A stretch of DNA of 64,000 nt from Pseudopedobacter sp035496935 (GTDB taxonomy: Bacteria > Bacteroidota > Bacteroidia > Sphingobacteriales > Sphingobacteriaceae): NCBI GenBank assembly GCA_035496935.1, contig DATJED010000014.1:248001-312000 (forward strand), in the 5' to 3' direction. Position 1 is the first letter of the stretch; each line of letters begins with the position of its first letter. The position numbers were made by a program, and so were the translations under genes. Below the pieces are notes generated by a model. It had not been told where the DNA came from. It saw only the letters and a program-made list of their open reading frames with translations, and did not search any database. Positions 42,116 through 49,404 of this stretch are shown piece by piece.

Positions 42116-43987
42116 TTAAGCCAAAGGAAACTTAATCTCAAATTCGGAGCCTTTGTCTTTTTCACTTTTTACGCTTATAGTACCTTTCATTTTTTTAACG
42201 ATACTATGTACATAGCTTAAACCTAACCCAAAGCCTTTAACATCGTGTAAATTTCCGGTTGGGATACGGTAAAACTGTTCAAAAATTTTATTTAGTTGCT
42301 CCTTGCTCATTCCAACACCATTATCTTTTATCTTGATGATTAAGTTATTATGCTCATTTAACGTAGTGATGCTAATTTTTGAAGAATCATTACTGTACTT
42401 ATTGGCATTATCAACTAGGTTATAAATTACATTAGACAGGTGCAGTTCATCTCCAATAACTGTTGATTTTTGGGCACCTAAATGCAGACTTATTTGGGTA
42501 TTTTTCTTATGAAGTTGCAGTTCCATACTATCTACAACAGCACTTATCAAATCATTAACCTGTTGTGGAAAACGATCGAGTTTTACATCCTCTTTATCAA
42601 TTTTAGCGATGTTTAGCACCCGTTCAATGTGGTTTCCAAGCCTTACGTTTTCATCGTAAATAATCCCGGCTAATTTATTTACTCTGGCAGTATTTTCGTT
42701 AATTTCCGGATCTTTAAGCGCCTCGCTGGCAATCATAATAGTTGCAACAGGTGTTTTAAATTCGTGGGTCATGTTGTTGATGAAATCTGTTTTCATCTCA
42801 GATATTTTCTTCTGTTTTAAAATAGAAGATATGGTATAAATAAAGCTTGCTGCCAAAACCAGCAATAAACTTGCCGAGGAAAGCAGAATTGTACCCATAT
42901 TCCGTAAGATCACACTGCTTTTCTGCGGGAAATTCACCATCAGGTAACCGCCGTCTCGCACCATATCTTTACTAAATAGCGCCGCCTTGTAGGTATTTTG
43001 AGGCAGAAATTGGTTATTTTGCTGTGATGCAGTAGAAAAAATGATGGAATCAGCTTGTGCAGAACCTATCCTATAACTGTAATTTAACGTTATTCCACGG
43101 TTTGCTAACTCTGCGGCCAACAACGAATCGATATTTTGCGCCTCAACACGTTGTTTCAACGGCACATTTACCTGTTGCATTTCCGAGGCAATATCTTCAA
43201 AAAGGCTACTTTTATCTTTCACACGCTCTACCGAATCCAAATAGCTCGTAACTTTTTTAGCTTGCTTCTCTGTTTGCCTTTTTTGCGATGCCAAACGAAG
43301 TTCTTTTTCCGAAATTCCTGTTAAAAAATTTGGTTTAGGAATTGTTTTTAGAACTGTCCCCAAAACCGGATCCTGTACCATGTAACGCCTTACGGTATCA
43401 ATAACGGCTGCACCCCGCTTTACAATCCGCAAACTTTGTCGAGGGGCAGGTGCTTCAACCAGCGATTGTCTTTGTATGGTTTGCACATTCCCGTATTCAT
43501 CCACTATTTCATCTACATCAACACGTAGGTTAAAACTTAATGGCTGATTTTCTGGCTGTACGGGGCCGTTGTACACTAATTTATACGGATAGCGACTTCT
43601 AATTAAGCTATCACGCACTTTAAAAATACTGTCGGATTTTGCCTGGTTGGCTTTCATTAAACGCACAAAAGCAATAGTTGAATTTTCAATTTTCTCCGCT
43701 TTTGTGTCGGTATGTTTCTGCTTTCTTTTTTCTCTTATTTTTTGTTGGTGAAACGCAATTTCCTGATTTCTTTTATGGGCCAAATCGGCTTTATGCGCTA
43801 AAAAAATTAAGGCTTCTTTTTTTTCGAGCTTTGCGGAAACATTTTTTAGTGCTTCATTAACCGACTGGTCAAAAAGTTGGGTTTTGAGTTCATATGATTC
43901 TCTGATAAAATAAAACTGCATGGCCATTACTCCTACCAATGCAAAACTCATCAAAACCATAATCAATATAATACTCTTCCGCTTCAT
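42116..43987 (-). CDS. Sensor histidine kinase with two membrane helices
   Basis: 623 residues. A first membrane helix (SIILIMVLMSFALVGVMAMQF) and a second near residue 370 (LSSASLLLVLAASFIYTIS) enclose a long periplasmic sensor region of about 340 residues. The H box is MTHEFKTPVATIM with His408; N, G1 and G2 boxes follow (NLVDNANKYSN, DNGVGM, GFGLGLSYV). It partners the adjacent response regulator. A perfect TATCTTTG box ends 7 bp before the ATG, so its message is predicted to be almost leaderless. Confidence 0.94.
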   Translation of the reverse strand: MKRKSIILIMVLMSFALVGVMAMQFYFIRESYELKTQLFDQSVNEALKNVSAKLEKKEALIFLAHKADLAHKRNQEIAFHQQKIREKRKQKHTDTKAEKIENSTIAFVRLMKANQAKSDSIFKVRDSLIRSRYPYKLVYNGPVQPENQPLSFNLRVDVDEIVDEYGNVQTIQRQSLVEAPAPRQSLRIVKRGAAVIDTVRRYMVQDPVLGTVLKTIPKPNFLTGISEKELRLASQKRQTEKQAKKVTSYLDSVERVKDKSSLFEDIASEMQQVNVPLKQRVEAQNIDSLLAAELANRGITLNYSYRIGSAQADSIIFSTASQQNNQFLPQNTYKAALFSKDMVRDGGYLMVNFPQKSSVILRNMGTILLSSASLLLVLAASFIYTISSILKQKKISEMKTDFINNMTHEFKTPVATIMIASEALKDPEINENTARVNKLAGIIYDENVRLGNHIERVLNIAKIDKEDVKLDRFPQQVNDLISAVVDSMELQLHKKNTQISLHLGAQKSTVIGDELHLSNVIYNLVDNANKYSNDSSKISITTLNEHNNLIIKIKDNGVGMSKEQLNKIFEQFYRIPTGNLHDVKGFGLGLSYVHSIVKKMKGTISVKSEKDKGSEFEIKFPLA

Positions 43988-43994
43988 CTCTTAA

Positions 43995-44002
43995 CAAAGA
44001 TA
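43995..44002 (-). promoter_or_regulatory. -7 box of the kinase operon
   Basis: TATCTTTG on the minus strand, matching TAnnTTTG, 7 bp before the kinase ATG at 43987. The predicted start of transcription is 3-4 bp before the ATG. Confidence 0.5.
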
Positions 44003-44086
44003 ATGTTGTAGTTTTTAAGCTTGTTTTGTTTAACAATATTTAACATTCATTAACACAAATTAACCGTTTTGTTTGGCCTTATTGTT

Positions 44087-44094
44087 TAATTTTG
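44087..44094 (+). promoter_or_regulatory. -7 box with no gene directly downstream
   Basis: TAATTTTG matches TAnnTTTG exactly; TTTG sequences at 44068-44075 are nearer than the usual -33 spacing. It points into a non-coding stretch ending in a terminator at 44163-44194. Confidence 0.4.
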
Positions 44095-44098
44095 AATC

Positions 44099-44195
44099 AT
44101 TAAAAGCAAAGACATTATACGCGGTTAAAATAAGATATTTGTGATTAGTTTAGTTTTGGTTTAAAAAGGTGTTAAGCAATTAACGCCTTTTTTTC
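44099..44195 (+). ncRNA. Candidate small RNA, about 95 nt
   Basis: A perfect -7 box followed after about 70 bp by a terminator hairpin, with no open reading frame between and no plus-strand gene upstream that would need a terminator. The divergent spacer 43988-44276 otherwise holds only promoter sequence. No Rfam family recognised by eye. Prediction only. Confidence 0.4.
44163..44194 (+). terminator. Orphan terminator in a divergent spacer
   Basis: AAGGTGTTAA pairs with TTAACGCCTT (one mismatch) around GCAA, followed by seven T. It also has A residues upstream that would serve the opposite strand. It lies 82 bp before the next plus-strand start. Confidence 0.7.
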
Positions 44196-44276
44196 ATTAC
44201 AGTCTGTGTATAAAACTGAAAACAAACATTTTACAATAAAGTTTTTTTAGTAAATTGTGAAACAAAATTAAAAATC

Positions 44277-44660
44277 ATGAAACCCTATTTCTGTTTTATC
44301 ATTGCTATATTAGTTTGCTCTACTTTTTCTATAAAAGCGCAATCCCTAAAAATAAATCTCGACAGTATAATTATCAGCAAGAAAAGCGTCAACGATAACC
44401 AGACCTTACCCTCATCCGAAAGAGAAAAATGGTCTAATAAAATCAAACCTTATTATAATGGTTTAAAACCGAAATCCATTATAATTAACGATAACGACTC
44501 TTTGCAGAAGGTAAACGTTGATATTGATAAAAAAATGTGTTTACTGATACCCAAAGATCGTTTTGTAGATACTGATTTTAAAATGCCTAAAAGTTCAGAA
44601 CACATAGATTTAAAGATGGTTTATCTGATAAAAAAACCAATTAGTATGAATAATCACTAA
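44277..44660 (+). CDS. Small exported protein, unrecognised
   Basis: 127 residues with a signal peptide (MKPYFCFIIAILVCSTFSIKA, cut before Q). The mature part is hydrophilic and lysine/aspartate rich, probably beta, with no known motif. Codon use is even more AT-rich than its neighbours. A terminator follows the stop codon directly, so it is a single-gene unit. It may be periplasmic; nothing suggests a function. Confidence 0.65.
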   Translation: MKPYFCFIIAILVCSTFSIKAQSLKINLDSIIISKKSVNDNQTLPSSEREKWSNKIKPYYNGLKPKSIIINDNDSLQKVNVDIDKKMCLLIPKDRFVDTDFKMPKSSEHIDLKMVYLIKKPISMNNH

Positions 44661-44686
44661 TAGATTAAGCTTAATTATTCATATTA

Positions 44687-44716
44687 AAGATCGTCTAAAA
44701 AAGATGATCTTTTTTA
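44687..44716 (+). terminator. Terminator after the small exported protein gene
   Basis: AAGATCGTCT pairs with AGATGATCTT (one mismatch) around AAAAA, followed by five more T. Confidence 0.75.
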
Positions 44717-44742
44717 TGCAACAAGATTCCGTCAAAGTAATT

Positions 44743-44750
44743 TACATTTG
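44743..44750 (+). promoter_or_regulatory. -7 box of truA
   Basis: TACATTTG matches TAnnTTTG and ends 8 bp before the truA ATG, so the leader would be only about 4 nt. Confidence 0.5.
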
Positions 44751-44758
44751 CTGTCAGA

Positions 44759-45562
44759 ATGAGATATTTCTTCCATATCGGTTACAGAGGAGCAAACTAC
44801 CACGGCTGGCAAAAGAACAGCAAAGTAAACAGCATACAGCAGGTTATCGAAGAAAAATTAAGTCAGGTTTTAAAAACACCTACTTTTGTCAACGGCTGTG
44901 GACGTACAGATGCACAGGTAAATGCCAGTCAGTATTTTTTTCATACAGATATTGATGCGGCATGTGATGAAACGTTTCTTTTTAGGTTGAACCGTATTTT
45001 ACCTGATGACATTGCCGTTTTTGAAATTATCCCAATGGACGATTTGCCACACGCAAGGTTTGATGCCATTCAACGGCGTTATGATTATTTTATCCATAGC
45101 TACAAAGACCCATTTTTTAATGTTTGCAGTTCGCAATTTTTAAATTTAGATTTAGATTTTGAGAACCTGAAACAAGCAACTTCCTTGCTGACAAAATATA
45201 ACGATTACCGCCCTTTTTGTACTTCGCCTGATAAAAACGACCACACCATCTGCCATGTAACAGAAGCGCACTGGCTAATAAAAAATAACGGAAATCAATT
45301 GCGTTTCCAGATTTCGGCTAACCGATTTTTAAGCAAAATGATAAGGATTATTGTAGGGCAATTAATAAAAGTTGGAACTGGAAAATTAAGTGTAAACGCA
45401 TTCGAGAACTATCTTATCAATAAAGAAACACCGAAAATACTGAGCCCTGCCCCACCCCGCGGACTTTATCTTTCAAAAGTTACCTACCCCTATTTGAATT
45501 TACCACCAAGGACAGCATTTATGGGATTGGATTTTGAAGACGACGGTTGGGAGATGATTTAA
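44759..45562 (+). CDS. truA: tRNA pseudouridine synthase A-like protein (divergent form)
   Basis: 267 residues with the TruA layout: RYFFHIGYRGANYHGWQKN at the start, catalytic Asp51 in GCGRTDAQVNASQ, the ARFDAIQRRYDYFI segment and the C-terminal NRFLSKMIRIIVGQLIKVG. The catalytic loop differs from the usual GRTDAGVHA by Gly to Gln and His to Asn, and I would regard this as a variant paralogue, though it keeps the aspartate. It would isomerise uridines in the anticodon arm (38-40). Its stop codon overlaps the mqnD stop tail to tail within TTAA. Confidence 0.85.
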   Translation: MRYFFHIGYRGANYHGWQKNSKVNSIQQVIEEKLSQVLKTPTFVNGCGRTDAQVNASQYFFHTDIDAACDETFLFRLNRILPDDIAVFEIIPMDDLPHARFDAIQRRYDYFIHSYKDPFFNVCSSQFLNLDLDFENLKQATSLLTKYNDYRPFCTSPDKNDHTICHVTEAHWLIKNNGNQLRFQISANRFLSKMIRIIVGQLIKVGTGKLSVNAFENYLINKETPKILSPAPPRGLYLSKVTYPYLNLPPRTAFMGLDFEDDGWEMI

Positions 45563-46392
45563 ATGTTTGGCAGAAACAAATTCTCTTCCAAACTCGGAAT
45601 AATTCCCTTTTTTTCAGCTTCGGCAAACAAAATCTCAATTGCTTTTTTACCTTCTGCACCCAAATCAACGGAATATTGGTTCACATACAAATCAATATGT
45701 TTGTACATTACAGCTTCTTCCATTTCTTGAGCGTGAGATTTAATGAAACCCAAAGCCGATTTCGGATTTGCAAAAGCATATTCTACCGACTTACGGATTA
45801 AACGGCTTACCTTTTGTTTAACCTCATCCGGCAAGCTTCTTTTAATCACGATGCCCCCTAATGGTATGGCGCATTTCGTAGTTTCTTCCCAATATTCACC
45901 TAAATCTTTTACTTTTTGCAGGCCTTTATTTTGATAGGTGAACCTATTTTCGTGGATAATTAAACCTAAATCAATTTCACCATTAAGCAGTTTTTGCTCA
46001 ATATCAGAAAACACCATTTCTATTTTATTTTGCAGATGCGGATAGGCCAAACTCAACAAAAAATTGGCGGTGGTGTATTTGCCTGGAATACCGACTTTTA
46101 AATTCGGATTGCTTAAATCTTGAGGATTTTTGCAGATCAACATCGGTCCAACGCCAAAACCTAAAGCACTGCCGGCATCCAATAAAACGTAATCTTTTAC
46201 GGCATAGGCGTAAGCGTGGTAACTCAATTTTGTAATATCTAAATCAGCTTTGAAAGCCTTTTGATTAAGTGTTTCTACATCGTCAAAAAGAACCTCAAAA
46301 TCTAAGTCTTCAGTGTCTATTTTATGATGGATTAGTGCATCAAAAATAAAAGTATCATTTGGGCAAGGCGAAAAACCTAAAGTTAGTTTCAT
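45559..46392 (-). CDS. mqnD: 1,4-dihydroxy-6-naphthoate synthase (MqnD)
   Basis: 277 residues. The start MKLTLGFSPCPNDTFIFDAL is the hallmark of MqnD, with TKLSYHAYAY and GFGVGPMLI also typical of this periplasmic-binding-protein-like fold. MqnD converts cyclic dehypoxanthine futalosine to dihydroxy-naphthoate in the futalosine route to menaquinone. The gene for MqnB lies directly upstream on the same strand with a 67-bp gap. Confidence 0.93.
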   Translation of the reverse strand: MKLTLGFSPCPNDTFIFDALIHHKIDTEDLDFEVLFDDVETLNQKAFKADLDITKLSYHAYAYAVKDYVLLDAGSALGFGVGPMLICKNPQDLSNPNLKVGIPGKYTTANFLLSLAYPHLQNKIEMVFSDIEQKLLNGEIDLGLIIHENRFTYQNKGLQKVKDLGEYWEETTKCAIPLGGIVIKRSLPDEVKQKVSRLIRKSVEYAFANPKSALGFIKSHAQEMEEAVMYKHIDLYVNQYSVDLGAEGKKAIEILFAEAEKKGIIPSLEENLFLPNI

Positions 46393-46398
46393 GTTTTG

Positions 46399-46419
46399 TG
46401 AAGTTAAAGTAGAAAGTCA
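46399..46419. repeat. Short heptad array, AAAGTNN type, 3 units
   Basis: TGAAGTT, AAAGTAG, AAAGTCA in register just upstream of mqnD (between mqnB and mqnD). Confidence 0.45.
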
Positions 46420-46459
46420 GATGTATAGAGACTAACATATTGGTTATACGTTTCTAATG

Positions 46460-47101
46460 CTAAAAGTTTTTAATATCGGTAATCAACCAGTCGTTTAAGT
46501 TTTTAACGGCCAAAGGTATGTTCCAATTGTCGCGGTTGCGTTTTTCTACGTAATTAGATATTGACCGAACTTGTAGCGCTTCTGTTTCTGCTTCTTCGCA
46601 GGCATAAAAAAATGCGGCACCTTCCATTGATTCTATGGTTGGGTTAACGCGTTCGCGGATATCACTGATGCTTTCCTCATTGCCGTGTACCATATTCACG
46701 GTAATTGCGGTTACTTTTCTGAAGCCTTCGCGGATGACTATTTTATCCGATGCCGTAAATTCCACATCGCCTAAACCCATCTGATCTAAAGAGATAAATT
46801 CTTCGTCATCTTGGGCACCAAGTTCTGACAATATATCTTCACGCACTTCTACCAACTGCCCCATTTTTATATTACGGTAAAAACTGCCTGCAATACCTAC
46901 ATTAAGCGCTAAATCATATTTTTCTTGCTCAAAAGCCCGTCCTAAAGCATAAGCGGTTGCAACCATACCTACACCGGTAATCAAAATTTTAACCTCGTTT
47001 TTCCCAATGATCAAAAATTCATCGGCATTAAATTTCGGAGCGTAATGTTTTATAAAAGGCTCAATTTCTTGATAAGTAGCGGCAACCAATAATATTTTCA
47101 T
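46460..47101 (-). CDS. mqnB: Futalosine hydrolase (MqnB)
   Basis: 213 residues from the ATG at 47101 (MKILLVAATYQEIEPFI); a 16-codon upstream extension was rejected as unlike the family. Nucleosidase signatures are present: TGVGMVATAYALG, NVGIAGSF, and VNPTIESMEGAAFFYAC with RSISNYVEKRNRDNW. MqnB removes hypoxanthine from futalosine (or related compounds) in menaquinone synthesis. The partner mqnD lies next to it. Confidence 0.9.
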   Translation of the reverse strand: MKILLVAATYQEIEPFIKHYAPKFNADEFLIIGKNEVKILITGVGMVATAYALGRAFEQEKYDLALNVGIAGSFYRNIKMGQLVEVREDILSELGAQDDEEFISLDQMGLGDVEFTASDKIVIREGFRKVTAITVNMVHGNEESISDIRERVNPTIESMEGAAFFYACEEAETEALQVRSISNYVEKRNRDNWNIPLAVKNLNDWLITDIKNF

Positions 47102-47263
47102 TTTATATTTTTTACTAAAGAGCACAATCAATCTGCACACAGCGAACAAAACAGCTTAACAATTTTTATGCTTTATAACGAATATGCATATATCAAACCG
47201 TCAACTATCCACAAAAATACACAAATCCCATAACTAGCAGGTTTTCGTTGCAATTCCTTTGCG

Positions 47264-47271
47264 TATATTTG
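47264..47271 (+). promoter_or_regulatory. -7 box for the pterin synthase operon
   Basis: TATATTTG matches TAnnTTTG, 17 bp before the ATG at 47289. Confidence 0.5.
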
Positions 47272-47288
47272 CGCTTATTTTTAACAAA

Positions 47289-47702
47289 ATGATTTACATC
47301 ACAAGAAAAGAGCATTTTAACGCTGCGCACAAACTTTACCGTGAGGATTGGAGCAAAGAAAAGAACGAGGAAGTATTTGGGAGATGCGCCAACACCAATT
47401 GGCATGGTCATAATTACGATTTATTTGTAACCATAAAAGGCGAAATAAATGAAGAAACCGGATTTGTTATAGATTTAAAAGACCTTAAAGATATTATTTT
47501 AGCCAATGTGGTGGATAAATTGGATCACAAAAACCTGAATTTGGATGTAGATTTTATGAAAGGAAAAATGGCATCAACAGAGGTTTTAGCAATGGAAATT
47601 TGGAAACAACTGGCTGATAAAATTACAGAAAAAGGCGCTGCTTTACATTGTATTAAACTTTATGAAACGGCCAATAATTACGTTGAATATTTTGGAGAAT
47701 AA
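47289..47702 (+). CDS. 6-pyruvoyl-tetrahydropterin synthase/QueD family enzyme, PTPS-II-type motif
   Basis: 137 residues from the ATG at 47289. The zinc ligands are His14 (FNAAHKL) and the HGH pair His39/His41, and the catalytic cysteine is Cys33. The motif reads CANTNWHGH, i.e. CxxxxxHGH, the spacing of true 6-pyruvoyltetrahydropterin synthases (PTPS-II) rather than the CxxxHGH of QueD. LDHKNLNLDVDFM and IKLYETANNYVEYFGE also resemble the animal enzyme more than QueD. It probably acts on dihydroneopterin triphosphate, made by FolE, encoded 3 bp downstream. General databases would label it QueD. Confidence 0.88.
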   Translation: MIYITRKEHFNAAHKLYREDWSKEKNEEVFGRCANTNWHGHNYDLFVTIKGEINEETGFVIDLKDLKDIILANVVDKLDHKNLNLDVDFMKGKMASTEVLAMEIWKQLADKITEKGAALHCIKLYETANNYVEYFGE

Positions 47703-47705
47703 CAA

Positions 47706-48320
47706 ATGAACGACAACAACGAAAGTGGTTACCAAAAAATTGATAGATATAATGACGAGGTGGTAACGAATATTGCCAGCCATTATAAAGAAATATTAGG
47801 CGCTATTGGCGAAGATCCAAAAAGAGAAGGGATTTTAAAAACTCCGGAAAGAGCCGCCAAAGCATTGCAATACTTAACTCATGGTTACGATTTAGATGCT
47901 GCCGAAATTTTAAAATCGGCAATGTTTAAAGAGGATTACAGTCAGATGGTTATTGTAAAAGATATTGAGGTTTATTCTTTATGTGAGCATCATTTGTTGC
48001 CCTTTTTTGGTAAGGCGCATATCGCCTACATTCCAAACGGACATATTGTTGGTTTAAGTAAAATTCCGCGTGTTGTTGATGTTTTTGCCCGCAGATTGCA
48101 GGTACAGGAACGTTTAACCAACGAAATTAGGGATTGCATACAAGACACTTTGAACCCTGCAGGCGTTGCAGTTGTAATCGAATGTAAACACATGTGTATG
48201 AGCATGCGTGGCATACAGAAACAAAATTCGGTAACTACCACCTCGGCTTTTACAGGTGCGTTTAGCCATAATGAAACCCGTTCCGAGTTTTTAAAATTAA
48301 TTACCGCTAATTTAGCATAA
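47706..48320 (+). CDS. folE: GTP cyclohydrolase I
   Basis: 204 residues, standard length. Zinc ligands Cys93 and His96 in VYSLCEHHLLPF and Cys164 in CKHMCMSMRG are present, with GLSKIPRVVDVFARRLQVQE and the terminal SAFTGAF. It converts GTP to dihydroneopterin triphosphate, the first step of folate, biopterin and queuosine synthesis. It is cotranscribed with the pterin synthase gene 3 bp upstream, so the operon makes a pterin in two consecutive steps. Confidence 0.97.
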   Translation: MNDNNESGYQKIDRYNDEVVTNIASHYKEILGAIGEDPKREGILKTPERAAKALQYLTHGYDLDAAEILKSAMFKEDYSQMVIVKDIEVYSLCEHHLLPFFGKAHIAYIPNGHIVGLSKIPRVVDVFARRLQVQERLTNEIRDCIQDTLNPAGVAVVIECKHMCMSMRGIQKQNSVTTTSAFTGAFSHNETRSEFLKLITANLA

Positions 48321-48331
48321 ACAGGTTATGC

Positions 48332-48359
48332 TGAAAGCGGAAGGCTAAAAGCTTAAGGC
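48332..48359. repeat. Heptad array NNAARGC, 4 units in perfect register
   Basis: TGAAAGC, GGAAGGC, TAAAAGC, TTAAGGC, 12 bp after the folE stop codon. Confidence 0.6.
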
Positions 48360-48408
48360 AAACCACCGAAAGTATTAGGAATTAAATAATAGATCAAATC
48401 AAAAAAAA

Positions 48409-49290
48409 ATGAAAGCATACGTATTTCCAGGTCAAGGCGCCCAGTTTGTGGGCATGGGAAAAGATTTATATGAAAACTCCGACTTAGCCAAAGAACTTTT
48501 TGAGAAGGCCAACGGTATTTTAGGTTTTCGGATTACCGACATCATGTTTAACGGTACAGATGAGGATTTAAAGCAAACCAAAGTTACACAGCCCGCTATA
48601 TTTTTGCACTCGGTTATTTTGGCTAAAGTGTTAGGTAGCGATTTTAAACCCGATATGGTTGCCGGGCATTCCTTGGGCGAGTTTTCGGCACTTACTGCTA
48701 CCGGCGCACTTTCTTTTGAAGATGGATTAATATTGGTTTCAAAAAGAGCAAATGCCATGCAAAAGGCCTGTGAAATTCAGCCCTCAACTATGGCTGCGGT
48801 TTTAGGTTTGGATGATTTTACTGTTGAGGATATTTGCCAACGTGTTAGCGACGTGGTAGTTCCAGCAAACTATAACTGCCCGGGACAATTGGTAATTTCT
48901 GGTAGTATAGCCGGCATTGATAAAGCTTGCGAGCTACTATTGGAAGCTGGTGCAAAAAGAGCATTAAAATTAAATGTTGGTGGCGCTTTTCACTCGCCGT
49001 TAATGGAAGCTGCAAAAATGGAATTGGAAGCCGCTATTATTGCTACAGAAATTAAAGAGCCAATTTGCCCTGTTTATCAAAATATTGATGCAAAACCATA
49101 TATAGATGTGCCTAGCATTAAACATAATTTAATTGAACAGCTTACAGGTTCGGTAAAGTGGACACAAACCATGAAACGCATGCTAGAAGATGGCGCAACA
49201 TCTTTTACAGAAGTTGGTCCGGGAAGCGTTCTACAGGGTTTAGTTAAAAAAGTTGATAGGTCCATCCCTACAGAAAGCGCCTCTATATAA
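48409..49290 (+). CDS. fabD: Malonyl-CoA:acyl carrier protein transacylase
   Basis: 293 residues. The oxyanion-hole GQGAQ near the start, the nucleophile Ser88 in GHSLGEFSAL and the catalytic His in GGAFHSPLM (about residue 197) are all present. FabD loads malonyl groups on ACP for fatty acid synthesis. Monocistronic, with a strong terminator after it and its own upstream spacer. Confidence 0.96.
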   Translation: MKAYVFPGQGAQFVGMGKDLYENSDLAKELFEKANGILGFRITDIMFNGTDEDLKQTKVTQPAIFLHSVILAKVLGSDFKPDMVAGHSLGEFSALTATGALSFEDGLILVSKRANAMQKACEIQPSTMAAVLGLDDFTVEDICQRVSDVVVPANYNCPGQLVISGSIAGIDKACELLLEAGAKRALKLNVGGAFHSPLMEAAKMELEAAIIATEIKEPICPVYQNIDAKPYIDVPSIKHNLIEQLTGSVKWTQTMKRMLEDGATSFTEVGPGSVLQGLVKKVDRSIPTESASI

Positions 49291-49302
49291 CTAATTTCAA
49301 AA

Positions 49303-49335
49303 AAAGGCAGGGAAAACAATCCCTGCCTTTTTTTT
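49303..49335 (+). terminator. Strong rho-independent terminator after fabD
   Basis: AAAGGCAGGG pairs perfectly with CCCTGCCTTT around an 8-nt loop, followed by T residues to 49335. The best terminator in the window. Confidence 0.9.
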
Positions 49336-49404
49336 GGCTTGGTTTTAGGCTACCATTTAGAACGCTATATTTATAGTGATTTTAAAAACCCGGAACTGTA
49401 AATA

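Noticed and set aside
44704..44955. 83-codon plus-strand open frame overlapping the start of truA
   Set aside because: It begins in the terminator of the previous gene and runs out of frame through the conserved truA N-terminus.
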